A DNA stretch of 64,000 nucleotides from JAVVEG01 sp032251455 (GTDB lineage: Bacteria > Pseudomonadota > Gammaproteobacteria > Pseudomonadales > Pseudohongiellaceae). Location of the stretch: contig JAVVEG010000011.1 of the NCBI GenBank assembly GCA_032251455.1, positions 1 to 64,000 of the forward strand, in the 5' to 3' direction. Made by a program: the position numbers and the translations under genes. The notes below the pieces were generated by a model. It worked only from the letters and a program-made list of their open reading frames with translations, was not told where the DNA came from and did no database searches. The first letter of the stretch is position 1, and each line of letters opens with the position of its first letter. This document shows positions 34,820 through 43,003 of this stretch, piece after piece.

Positions 34820-35069
34820 AATCTGTTATTTTGCCAGTATCCGTGAACAGCTTGGGCTTGCTGCCGAAATGCTGGATTTGCCGCATGATGTCAACGATGT
34901 GGCAGCACTGGTTGATTTCCTGGCCAATCGAAACGATGGCGCTCCCTGGGCCTTGCTGCAGGATTCAGGCAGTGTTCTGGTCGCTGTTGATCAGGCAGTG
35001 GCTGATCGCACTGCAAGCCTGAAAGGTGTGCAAGAGGTTGCGTTCTTTCCACCCATGACAGGCGGTTAA
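34806..35069 (+). CDS. moaD: Molybdopterin synthase small subunit MoaD
   Basis: An 87-residue ubiquitin-fold sulfur carrier that ends in the required Gly-Gly (FFPPMTGG), the site of thiocarboxylate formation. It begins MSRLKICYFASIREQLGL, typical of MoaD. The frame remains open upstream inside moaC, but the ATG at 34806 fits the family. It is 3 bp from moaE. Confidence 0.93.
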   Translation: MSRLKICYFASIREQLGLAAEMLDLPHDVNDVAALVDFLANRNDGAPWALLQDSGSVLVAVDQAVADRTASLKGVQEVAFFPPMTGG

Positions 35070-35072
35070 GTC

Positions 35073-35582
35073 ATGATTTCTGTACAGGCGCAGGATTTTG
35101 ATGTGGCTGCCGAGTATGCCGCTTTGCGCTCAGAAGCCGGGAGCCCTGGCGCCATTGTGACTTTTACCGGGCTGGTACGTGAGATTTATGCACCTGAAAA
35201 ATCGGAACCGACCCGGGAATCCGCTCAGGAAAAAGTCACTGCCTTGTTCCTGGAGCATTATCCGGGCATGACCGAAGCGGCGCTCGAGGCCATTTTGCTG
35301 GAAGCTGGCAGGCGCTGGCTGATACAGGCCGGAAGAATCATTCATCGCATTGGTGAATTGCTTCCGACGGAGCAGATTGTTTTTGTGGGCATAGCCAGTG
35401 CGCACCGGGGTGATGCCTTCGCTGCGGCCGAATACATCATGGATTACCTGAAAACCCAGGCTCCGTTCTGGAAAAAACAATACTCGTCAAGCGATTCGGT
35501 CTGGATCGAAAGCCGAGACAGCGATCACGATGCTGCGGCCCGCTGGCAGAATGCCAACAAGAGTCCAAAAGTTAAAGCTTAA
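35073..35582 (+). CDS. moaE: Molybdopterin synthase catalytic subunit MoaE
   Basis: The large subunit that, with MoaD, adds the dithiolene sulfurs to form molybdopterin. Visible family segments are GAIVTFTGLVRE, LFLEHYPGMTEAAL, IIHRIGELLPTEQIVFVGIASAHRGDAF and the C-terminal TQAPFWKKQ with the catalytic lysines. At 169 residues it is slightly longer than E. coli MoaE. It overlaps convergent rluE by 11 bp. Confidence 0.95.
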   Translation: MISVQAQDFDVAAEYAALRSEAGSPGAIVTFTGLVREIYAPEKSEPTRESAQEKVTALFLEHYPGMTEAALEAILLEAGRRWLIQAGRIIHRIGELLPTEQIVFVGIASAHRGDAFAAAEYIMDYLKTQAPFWKKQYSSSDSVWIESRDSDHDAAARWQNANKSPKVKA

Positions 35583-36111
35583 GAAGCTGAGATTCACCGG
35601 GTTGCAGCTCACCCAGTTGCCAGGAGCCTATGGCGAAGCGAACCAGTCGTAGCGTGGGCAAACCAACAGCTGCCGTCATACGCCTGACCTGACGGTTGCG
35701 ACCTTCGCTGAGAATAATTTCCAGCCAGCTTGTGGGGATTTGCTTTCTTGCCCGAATCGGGGGGTGCCGGGGCCATAATGAGGGCTCATCGATTTGTCTG
35801 GCCCCGGCTGGCCGGGTAAGCCCGTCCTTCAAGCGCACGCCATGACGAAGTGTATGCAGCGCTTCGGCCGTAACCTTGCCTTCCACCTGAACCAGGTAGG
35901 TCTTGGGCATCTTGAAGTGTGGATTACTGATCCGGGCCTGCAATGCCCCGTCATCGGTCAACAGCAGCAAGCCTTCAGAATCACGGTCCAGACGGCCTGC
36001 CGGATAGACACCCGGAAGCTTTATGTAATCGGACAGGGTAGCCCGCTCACTCTTGTCAGTGAACTGGGAAAGTACACCAAAGGGTTTGTTGAACAACAAT
36101 AAGCTGGACAT
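35572..36111 (-). CDS. rluE: RluE-type pseudouridine synthase
   Basis: An RsuA/RluB/E/F-family enzyme without an S4 domain, as expected for RluE, which modifies U2457 of 23S rRNA. The core begins LLLFNKPFGVLSQFTDKS; the catalytic aspartate lies in YPAGRLDRDSEGLLLLT near residue 40, and the C-terminus has EGRNRQVRRMTAAVGLPTLRLVR. The ATG at 36111 matches the family start and gives 179 residues; a TTG at 36162 would add 17. It is divergent from icd, as in other gammaproteobacteria. Confidence 0.9.
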   Translation of the reverse strand: MSSLLLFNKPFGVLSQFTDKSERATLSDYIKLPGVYPAGRLDRDSEGLLLLTDDGALQARISNPHFKMPKTYLVQVEGKVTAEALHTLRHGVRLKDGLTRPAGARQIDEPSLWPRHPPIRARKQIPTSWLEIILSEGRNRQVRRMTAAVGLPTLRLVRFAIGSWQLGELQPGESQLLKL

Positions 36112-36172
36112 CCGTGCTTTCCGAATTGGCTCCTCTGGCAAGAAATCGGTCCAGTTTAACAACGTAAACTGC

Positions 36173-36178
36173 TATAAT
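36173..36178 (+). promoter_or_regulatory. Candidate -10 box for icd
   Basis: A consensus TATAAT lies 43 bp before the icd ATG. The region 17 bp upstream has no good -35 match, so this is a partial promoter assignment. The site falls in the gap between divergent rluE and icd. Confidence 0.4.
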
Positions 36179-36220
36179 CCCGCCTTTGTTTATTTTCAAA
36201 CCAAACCAGTGGAGTTAACA

Positions 36221-37474
36221 ATGGGATATCAACATGTTTCGGTTCCGACAGATGGTGACAAAATTACTATCAATGCCGATGCATCACTCAATGTACCTGA
36301 CAAGCCAATAATTCCTTTTATTGAAGGCGATGGCATTGGCGTAGACATTACGCCGGTAATGATCAAGGTTGTCGATGCTGCTGTCGAAAAATGCTATGGC
36401 GGCAAACGCGCCATCAAGTGGATGGAGATCTATGCAGGTGAAAAAGCGGCCGAGGTGTACTCTGGTGACTGGTTCCCGGCAGAAACACTGGCCGCGCTGA
36501 AAGAATATGTAGTAGGTATCAAAGGGCCTTTGACCACTCCGGTAGGGGGTGGTTTCCGTTCACTGAACGTTGCCCTGCGTCAGGAACTGGATCTGTACAC
36601 CTGTCTGCGGCCGGTCAAATGGTTTGAGGGTGTCCCCTCACCAGTGCGTGAGCCAGGCAAGACCGATATGGTGATTTTTCGTGAAAATTCGGAAGATATC
36701 TATGCGGGCATTGAATGGAAGGCAGACTCTCCAGAGGCCAAAAAAGTCATTGACTTCCTGCACAAGGAAATGGGTGTCACCAAAATTCGCTTTCCGGAAA
36801 ACTGCGGTATCGGCATCAAACCGGTTTCAAAAGAAGGAACCCAGCGGCTGGTACGGGCAGCCATCAATTACACCATCGATCAGGATTTGCCTTCACTGAC
36901 CATTGTCCACAAAGGCAATATCATGAAATTCACTGAGGGAGCCTTCAAAGACTGGGGTTATGAGCTAGCGGCTGAGGAATTTGGCGCCCAGCTTCTTGAT
37001 GGTGGTCCCTGGATGGCTCTGAAAAACCCCAAAACCGGCAAAGAGATCATCATCAAGGATGTAATCGCAGATGCCATGTTGCAGCAGGTGTTGTTGCGTC
37101 CGGATGAGTACTCGGTTATTGCCACCCTTAACCTGAACGGCGACTACCTTTCCGATGCCCTGGCGGCGCAGGTGGGTGGTATCGGGATTGCCCCCGGGGC
37201 CAATATCGGCTCTGCGGTTGCCCTGTTTGAAGCGACCCATGGCACAGCCCCCAAATATGCCGGTCAGGACAAGGTCAACCCAGGCTCCTTGATTCTTTCC
37301 GCGGAAATGATGTTGCGTCATCTGGGCTGGAATGAGGCTGCCGATCTGATTATCAATGGCATGAATGGCGCTATTTCCGCCAAAACGGTGACCTATGATT
37401 TCGAGCGCCTGATGCAGGGAGCTCAATTGAAGAAGTGCTCCGAATTTGGCGATGAAATGATCAAGCACATGTAG
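36221..37474 (+). CDS. icd: NADP-dependent isocitrate dehydrogenase
   Basis: Oxidises isocitrate to 2-oxoglutarate in the TCA cycle. The 417-residue protein matches the E. coli enzyme, with IPFIEGDGIGVDITP, the substrate/phosphorylation serine in GGGFRSLNVALRQELDLY, FRENSEDIYAGIEW, and the nucleotide region ATHGTAPKYAGQDKVNPGS. The serine in RSLNVALR is the residue controlled by AceK in E. coli. The ATG at 36221 has GGAG 6 bp upstream; the open frame to 36053 is spurious. Confidence 0.97.
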   Translation: MGYQHVSVPTDGDKITINADASLNVPDKPIIPFIEGDGIGVDITPVMIKVVDAAVEKCYGGKRAIKWMEIYAGEKAAEVYSGDWFPAETLAALKEYVVGIKGPLTTPVGGGFRSLNVALRQELDLYTCLRPVKWFEGVPSPVREPGKTDMVIFRENSEDIYAGIEWKADSPEAKKVIDFLHKEMGVTKIRFPENCGIGIKPVSKEGTQRLVRAAINYTIDQDLPSLTIVHKGNIMKFTEGAFKDWGYELAAEEFGAQLLDGGPWMALKNPKTGKEIIIKDVIADAMLQQVLLRPDEYSVIATLNLNGDYLSDALAAQVGGIGIAPGANIGSAVALFEATHGTAPKYAGQDKVNPGSLILSAEMMLRHLGWNEAADLIINGMNGAISAKTVTYDFERLMQGAQLKKCSEFGDEMIKHM

Positions 37475-37492
37475 TTACAGGCATACGGAGAT

Positions 37493-37529
37493 CTTGCCGG
37501 ACATCCATTCTGTGGTCATGTCCGGTAAG
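37493..37529 (+). other. Hairpin between convergent icd and cspD
   Basis: A 12-bp stem (CTTGCCGGACAT with its near-complement, one G-U pair) encloses a 13-nt loop just after icd. No T-run follows, so it is not a standard terminator; it could stabilise the icd 3' end. Confidence 0.5.
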
Positions 37530-37556
37530 AACTGCCTCTGAATTGCTCAGAACTAT

Positions 37557-37796
37557 TCAGTTATGATTGCTGCCGTTTACTGATTCTTCCTGGGCAACCG
37601 GCTTGATATTGGTGGCATGCAGGCCCTTGGGGCCTTCGATGGTGTCAAAGGTTACGGTCTGTCCGGCCTTGAGCGTTTTATAACCTTCCATACCGATTGC
37701 GGAGTAGTGGGCGAAAAGATCATCACCACCGCCGTCTGGAAGGATGAAACCAAACCCTTTTGCATTATTGAACCATTTCACTTGCCCTGTATTCAT
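37557..37796 (-). CDS. cspD: Cold-shock-like protein CspD
   Basis: A 79-residue single OB-fold protein with RNP1 KGFGFI and the RNP2-like DLFAHYSAI. It starts MNTGQVKWFNNAKGFGF. Its position divergent from clpS-clpA marks it as CspD, which in E. coli binds single-stranded DNA and inhibits replication in stationary phase. A clear promoter lies upstream. The C-terminal VAQEESVNGSNHN tail is variable in the family. Confidence 0.92.
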   Translation of the reverse strand: MNTGQVKWFNNAKGFGFILPDGGGDDLFAHYSAIGMEGYKTLKAGQTVTFDTIEGPKGLHATNIKPVAQEESVNGSNHN

Positions 37797-37853
37797 GGCA
37801 GTACTCCCGTATAACGCTTTTATTTTAATTTTCGTACACTCAGATGCAATGAT

Positions 37854-37882
37854 TTACTAACTGCTTGACTCCCAATTGTCAA
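37854..37882 (-). promoter_or_regulatory. Candidate sigma70 promoter for cspD
   Basis: On the minus strand a perfect TTGACA is followed after 17 bp by TAGTAA. The predicted start is about 50 nt upstream of the cspD ATG. The whole cspD-clpS gap (about 290 bp) is AT-rich; a TATTAT at 38010 on the plus strand could serve clpS but has a poor -35. Confidence 0.55.
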
Positions 37883-38089
37883 CTTGATTTCTTTTCTTAT
37901 TTTCATCAATTTGCAACATTCTGCAACAATCGTATTGAAAAAATCAATCTTTACGCCGAATGAAATCTGAATTTGGCAAAATTCTGTTCGTCAGATTCAA
38001 TTTCAGGCGTATTATCATTAGTGTCTGGACGGGCATGGAGATTGCCAGGATCAACATGACAGCACATGACACAGGCATGAAGAGAAAGT

Positions 38090-38494
38090 ATGATCAGAAG
38101 TGATTTTTACCAGAAAAAGCCTTATCAGGTTTGTACGAAGACAGAACCTCGACAGGTCATTTCAATGGGGCCTGAAAGTGAAGGGCAGCAAGGTGACGGC
38201 ACGGGTCTGGCAACCGCAGAGAACCAGCCCAGGCTGGCACCACCACCACGCTACAAGGTTGTCCTGCTTAACGATGACTATACTCCGATGGAATTTGTGG
38301 TCGAAGTTCTGTGTCTCTTTTTTGGGATGGATGTTGAGAAAGCCACGCGGGTGATGTTGAAGGTGCATACAGAGGGCAAGGCAGTCTGTGGTGTCTTTAC
38401 GCGCGATGTCGCGGAAACCAAAGCCCAGCAGGTCAATGCCTGGGCGCGCAAATGCGACCATCCGCTGTTGTGCGACATAGAAGTAGAGCAGTAA
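38090..38494 (+). CDS. clpS: ATP-dependent Clp protease adaptor ClpS
   Basis: The N-degron recognition adaptor that delivers substrates with N-terminal Leu, Phe, Tyr or Trp to ClpAP. PPPRYKVVLLNDDYTPMEFVVEVL, VMLKVHTEGKAVCGVFTRDVAETKA and HPLLCDIE are diagnostic, with the binding pocket formed by the NDDYTPMEFV segment. The variable N-terminus is long here; an ATG at 38165 would give a 109-residue protein nearer the E. coli length. clpA follows after 53 bp. Confidence 0.93.
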   Translation: MIRSDFYQKKPYQVCTKTEPRQVISMGPESEGQQGDGTGLATAENQPRLAPPPRYKVVLLNDDYTPMEFVVEVLCLFFGMDVEKATRVMLKVHTEGKAVCGVFTRDVAETKAQQVNAWARKCDHPLLCDIEVEQ

Positions 38495-38547
38495 GTTTGA
38501 CGAGCAACCCTTGAGGACCCGATCGGTTCGGGTAAGGTAGAATATCC

Positions 38548-40839
38548 ATGCTAAGCAAAGATCTTGATGCAACTCTGAAAATTGGCTTTGCCGCAGCTCG
38601 CGGCAAACGTCATGAGTTCATGACGGTGGAACATCTCTTGCTGGCATTGCTCGACAATGAGATAGCGGCCGAGGTTTTGCGCGCCTGTGGAGCCAATCTG
38701 GCCAGGTTACGTGCAGAGCTTCAGGAGTTCATCGAAGCAACAACGCCATTGATTCCGACAGAAGAACAGGAGCGGGAAACGCAACCCACACTTGGTTTTC
38801 AGAGAGTCATACAGCGCGCAGTCTTCCATGTGCAGTCTTCAGGCAAGCGTGAGGTAAGCGGCGCCAATATCCTGGTGGCTATTTTCAGTGAACAGGATTC
38901 GCAGGCAGTTTACCTGCTGCAGCAACAAAGTATCGCCAGAGTCGACATCGTCAATTACATCAGCCACGGTATTTCCAAAGTGCCTGGTGATGAACCCTCC
39001 CGGGGTGGCGAAATGCCCAATACAGGGGAGGACGGCCAGGGGGGGCAGTCAGCGAGTGCTCTTGAAAGTTACGCCAGCAATCTAAACCAGCTGGCTATCG
39101 AGGGCAGGATCGATCCGCTGATAGGCCGGGAAAAAGAGGTTTTACGTCTGATCCAGGTTTTATCCCGTCGCCGCAAGAACAACCCCTTGCTGGTAGGCGA
39201 GTCAGGCGTGGGCAAAACAGCCGTCGTGGAGGGGCTGGCCCGTTTGATCGTCGAGAACGATGTACCGGATGTGCTTACGGGCGCAGTCATTTACTCTCTT
39301 GACCTGGGATCCTTGCTGGCAGGAACAAAATACCGGGGTGATTTTGAAAAACGCTTCAAGACATTGCTGGCCGAGTTGAAAAAATATCCCAAGGCAATCC
39401 TGTTCATCGACGAAATTCATACCATCATTGGGGCTGGGGCTGCTTCGGGCGGGGTCATGGACGCTTCCAATCTGTTGAAACCCTTGCTGACCGGCGGTAG
39501 TTTGCGGTGCGTCGGGTCTACCACCTACCAGGAATACCGGGGTATTTTCGAAAAGGATCGTGCCTTGTCCCGGCGTTTTCAGAAAATCGATGTCGATGAA
39601 CCGGATGTCGAAACCACCTATAGGATACTCAAGGGATTGAAATCCCGCTTTGAAGAGCACCATGAGTTACGCTACAGCGATAATTCCCTGCGCGCCGCTT
39701 CTGAACTGGCTGGCCGTTATATCAATGACCGCTTCATGCCCGACAAGGCCATTGATGTCATCGATGAGGCCGGAGCCTTTCAACGGCTGCAGCCCGCCAG
39801 CAAACGCAAGAAATTGATACAAGCTGCCGATATGGAAAAAATCGTGGCTTCCATCGCCAGAATACCACCCAAGCATGTCTCGACCTCCGACGTGGAGGCC
39901 TTGAAAACCCTGGAAAGCAATCTGAAGATGGTGGTCTTTGGGCAGGACAAAGCCATTGAAACCCTGGCTGCCGCCATAAAATTGTCCAGGGCAGGGCTTG
40001 GCAACCCGGAAAAACCGATTGGCTCCTATCTGTTTTCAGGTCCGACCGGTGTCGGCAAGACCGAAGTCAGCCGTCAGCTGGCCCGTATCATGGGTATTGA
40101 ACTGCTGCGTTTTGATATGTCGGAATACATGGAGCGCCATGCCGTGTCACGGCTCATTGGTGCTCCCCCCGGCTATATCGGTTTTGATCAGGGCGGGCTG
40201 ATGACAGAGGCCATTGCCAAGAATCCGCATTGTGTACTGTTGCTGGATGAAATCGAGAAAGCCCATCCTGATATTTTCAATATCCTCCTGCAGGTCATGG
40301 ATCATGGCACCCTGACCGACAATAACGGTCGCAAGGCCGACTTCCGCAATGTCATCATCATCATGACCACCAATGCGGGGGCACAGGAGATGTCCAGAGC
40401 CTCGATCGGTTTTACGCACCAGGATCACAGCAGCGATGGGATGGAGGCGATCAAGCGCTCCTTTACTCCGGAATTCCGCAATCGGCTGGATGCCGTAGTT
40501 CAGTTTGGGGCACTCAGCAAGGATATCGTCAAGACGGTAGTTGACAAATTTCTGGTCGAACTGCAGGTGCAGCTGGACAGCAAGAAGGTTACTCTGCATG
40601 TGGATGACACTGCACGCGAATGGTTTACCGAGCATGGCTACAGTGCAAGCATGGGGGCTCGTCCCATGGCCCGCCTGATTCAGGACAAGCTCAAGAAAGC
40701 TCTGGCTGAAGAAATACTGTTTGGCAGCCTGGTCGATGGGGGCGAGGTTCAGGTATCGATCAGCAATGATGAGGTGCAGTTACAGATCAAGGGCAAGGAT
40801 CAGGCGGCAAAGCGGGTTGAGGACAGTACAGCCGGTTAG
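38548..40839 (+). CDS. clpA: ATP-dependent Clp protease ATPase subunit ClpA
   Basis: A 763-residue AAA+ unfoldase. The N-domain (KRHEFMTVEHLLLALL) binds ClpS. The first ATPase domain has Walker A GESGVGKT near residue 218 and LFIDEIHTIIGAG; the second has GPTGVGKT near 498, LLLDEIEKAHPDIFNILLQ and the C-terminal sensor-2 region GARPMARLIQ. It lacks the long coiled-coil middle domain of ClpB, confirming ClpA. With ClpS and the Aat transferase nearby it forms the bacterial N-degron pathway. clpP is elsewhere. Confidence 0.96.
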   Translation: MLSKDLDATLKIGFAAARGKRHEFMTVEHLLLALLDNEIAAEVLRACGANLARLRAELQEFIEATTPLIPTEEQERETQPTLGFQRVIQRAVFHVQSSGKREVSGANILVAIFSEQDSQAVYLLQQQSIARVDIVNYISHGISKVPGDEPSRGGEMPNTGEDGQGGQSASALESYASNLNQLAIEGRIDPLIGREKEVLRLIQVLSRRRKNNPLLVGESGVGKTAVVEGLARLIVENDVPDVLTGAVIYSLDLGSLLAGTKYRGDFEKRFKTLLAELKKYPKAILFIDEIHTIIGAGAASGGVMDASNLLKPLLTGGSLRCVGSTTYQEYRGIFEKDRALSRRFQKIDVDEPDVETTYRILKGLKSRFEEHHELRYSDNSLRAASELAGRYINDRFMPDKAIDVIDEAGAFQRLQPASKRKKLIQAADMEKIVASIARIPPKHVSTSDVEALKTLESNLKMVVFGQDKAIETLAAAIKLSRAGLGNPEKPIGSYLFSGPTGVGKTEVSRQLARIMGIELLRFDMSEYMERHAVSRLIGAPPGYIGFDQGGLMTEAIAKNPHCVLLLDEIEKAHPDIFNILLQVMDHGTLTDNNGRKADFRNVIIIMTTNAGAQEMSRASIGFTHQDHSSDGMEAIKRSFTPEFRNRLDAVVQFGALSKDIVKTVVDKFLVELQVQLDSKKVTLHVDDTAREWFTEHGYSASMGARPMARLIQDKLKKALAEEILFGSLVDGGEVQVSISNDEVQLQIKGKDQAAKRVEDSTAG

Positions 40840-40850
40840 CTGCGTAGGCT

Positions 40851-41069
40851 TCAGCGGGCCCGGTAGGTAATGCGTCCCTTGGTCAGGTCATAGGGGGTCA
40901 GTTCAACTTTTACCTGGTCCCCGGTCAGTATGCGGATATAGTTTTTGCGCATCTTGCCGGAAATGTGGGCTGTGACAATATGCCCATTTTCCAGTTTTAC
41001 CCGGAACATGGTATTGGGCAGGGTATCGACTACCTCGCCATCCATTTCAATCTGGTCTTCTTTTGCCAT
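40851..41069 (-). CDS. infA: Translation initiation factor IF-1
   Basis: A 72-residue OB-fold protein with the nearly invariant sequence KEDQIEMDGEVVDTLPNTMF and GKMRKNYIRILTGDQVKVE. It assists 30S initiation complex formation. It lies downstream of aat on the same strand and is convergent with clpA, 11 bp apart. In Pseudomonas the ate/bpt gene lies between aat and infA; here only 59 bp separate them. Confidence 0.97.
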   Translation of the reverse strand: MAKEDQIEMDGEVVDTLPNTMFRVKLENGHIVTAHISGKMRKNYIRILTGDQVKVELTPYDLTKGRITYRAR

Positions 41070-41128
41070 TAAGGATAAACCCTGTGCTGAATCCCGCTGT
41101 GCGGGAAAAAATCAGTGCGCATTTTGCC

Positions 41129-41857
41129 TCATTTCCGCCTCATTAGCAAAGTATTCGGTTTGTGGTCTGGAAATACCCAGTTCCTCGCCGGTACAGGGCA
41201 GCCTGCTGACAGCTGTAGTTCCTGCAAAAACTCTCTGCGCGGCATCTCGCTGGCGCCAAGAGAGCGCAGATGTGCCGTAGGCAGTTGGCAGTCGACAAGT
41301 CGAAAAGCCCATGACTCCAGCTGCCTGCACAAACAGACAAACGCTATCTTTGAGGTGTTCGCCGCCAGACTGAACATGGATTCCCCGAAAAATATATTGT
41401 TCAGGGCGATACCGTACAGGCCGCCGACCAAGCTTTGTTCATGCCAGATTTCAACCGAATGGGCATGACCCAGGTTGTGCATGCGCGTATACGCCTGTTG
41501 CATTTCATCGGTGATCCAGGTGCCGGAAACAGCCATTCGACTGCTGGCACAGTGCTGCATGACCTCCGTAAAGGCCTTATCCATGGTGATGGTATAAGGA
41601 CAGCTACGGATAAACCTGCCGAGACTGCGAGCAATATGGACATCCTGGGGGCGCAAGACCATGCGGGGGTCTGGCGACCACCAGAGAATTGGTTGACCCG
41701 CCTCATACCACGGAAAGATTCCCGCAGCATAGGCTTGCAGCAATCGCTGCGGGCTCAGGTCTCCGCCCACTGCCAATAAACCATTGGGCTCTTTCAATGC
41801 CGTTGTTGGGGCAGGGAAACGAACATCATCCATGCGCAACCAGGGTATGTCCAGCAT
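41129..41857 (-). CDS. aat: Leucyl/phenylalanyl-tRNA-protein transferase
   Basis: Adds Leu or Phe from aminoacyl-tRNA to proteins with N-terminal Lys or Arg, creating signals for ClpS/ClpAP. The family core FPWYEAGQPILWWSPDPRMVL, GTWITDEMQQAYTRMHNLGHAHSVEIW and GLYGIALNNIFFGESMFS is present. At 242 residues it is normal. It is 11 bp from trxB upstream. Confidence 0.95.
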   Translation of the reverse strand: MLDIPWLRMDDVRFPAPTTALKEPNGLLAVGGDLSPQRLLQAYAAGIFPWYEAGQPILWWSPDPRMVLRPQDVHIARSLGRFIRSCPYTITMDKAFTEVMQHCASSRMAVSGTWITDEMQQAYTRMHNLGHAHSVEIWHEQSLVGGLYGIALNNIFFGESMFSLAANTSKIAFVCLCRQLESWAFRLVDCQLPTAHLRSLGASEMPRREFLQELQLSAGCPVPARNWVFPDHKPNTLLMRRK

Positions 41858-41868
41858 GCCAGATCCTG

Positions 41869-42816
41869 TTACTGATCGAGAAATTTCTCGGCATCCAGGG
41901 CTGCCATACAGCCGAATCCGGCTGAGGTGATGGCCTGTCGATAAACATGGTCGGCAATATCACCTGCGGCAAAAACACCCTGCACACTGGTTTGTGTGGC
42001 GTTGCCGTCGGTACCACTTTGAATAGTGATATATCCGTCCTTCATGGCCAGCTGACCGGCAAAAATATCCGAGTTTGGTTTGTGACCTATGGCGATGAAT
42101 ACCCCATCAACCTTGATTTCGGCCTTCTGATCATCCGCGGTGCTGGCGATGCGGATACCGGTAACCCCCATGTCATCGCCAAGCACCTCGTCAAGGGTAT
42201 GATTCCATTTGAGGGTAATCAGCCCGGCATCGGCTTTGGCAAACAGTTTATCCTGCAATATCTTTTCGGCTCGCAGGGTATCGCGACGGTGGACCAGGGT
42301 GACATGCGAGGCGATATTGGACAGGTAAAGGGCTTCTTCAACAGCAGTATTGCCGCCACCAATCACGGCGACCGGCTTGTTGCGATAGAAAAAGCCGTCA
42401 CAGGTGGCGCAGGCGCTGACTCCCTTGCCCATGAAGGCTGTTTCTGATTCCAGGCCAAGGTACTGGGCGGAGGCTCCGGTTGCTATGATCAGGGCATCGC
42501 AGCTGTAATGCGCAGAATCCCCCTGAAGCTGGAAAGGGCGCTGCTGCAGATCGACCTTGTTGATATGATCAAATACCACCTGGGTATTGAACCGTTCGGC
42601 ATGTTCACGCATGCGTGCCATCAAGGCTGGACCTTGCAGACCCTCGACATCACCTGGCCAGTTGTCCACATCGGTTGTGGTGGTCAGTTGCCCACCTTCC
42701 TCCATCCCGGTGATGACCACAGGGGATAGATTGGCTCTGGCCGCATAGACTGCCGCAGAATAACCAGCAGGGCCGGAACCAAGAATAATGAGTTTATGGT
42801 GTTGCACATCGCTCAT
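41869..42816 (-). CDS. trxB: Thioredoxin reductase
   Basis: An FAD/NADPH flavoenzyme that reduces thioredoxin. It has the FAD motif GSGPAGYSAAVYAARA, the redox-active SACATCDGFFYR near residue 135, the NADPH-binding VIGGGNTAVEEAL, and the C-terminal GVFAAGDIADHVYRQAITSAG. Its 315 residues match the E. coli enzyme. It is divergent from ftsK across a 187-bp gap, the same pairing seen widely in gammaproteobacteria. Confidence 0.97.
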   Translation of the reverse strand: MSDVQHHKLIILGSGPAGYSAAVYAARANLSPVVITGMEEGGQLTTTTDVDNWPGDVEGLQGPALMARMREHAERFNTQVVFDHINKVDLQQRPFQLQGDSAHYSCDALIIATGASAQYLGLESETAFMGKGVSACATCDGFFYRNKPVAVIGGGNTAVEEALYLSNIASHVTLVHRRDTLRAEKILQDKLFAKADAGLITLKWNHTLDEVLGDDMGVTGIRIASTADDQKAEIKVDGVFIAIGHKPNSDIFAGQLAMKDGYITIQSGTDGNATQTSVQGVFAAGDIADHVYRQAITSAGFGCMAALDAEKFLDQ

Positions 42817-43003
42817 GAGAAAATACTTCCTTTTGTAGGTAAGATTGCCAATTCAACCAGATATTGTGACACTGGGCAGGGATTTAAAGAGCGATGGTAG
42901 CATGTGATTACAAATACGTATTTCAGTTCATGGAAAAATTGATTATCATAGCCAAAATTGCTAAGAAAGAGAAATAAGTCATAATCCCAGGTATCTGAAA
43001 AAC

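Noticed and set aside
41084..41110. Hairpin CCCGC-TGT-GCGGG between aat and infA as a terminator
   Set aside because: In the direction of aat-infA transcription the T-run precedes the stem instead of following it, and on the plus strand the stem is followed by A residues.
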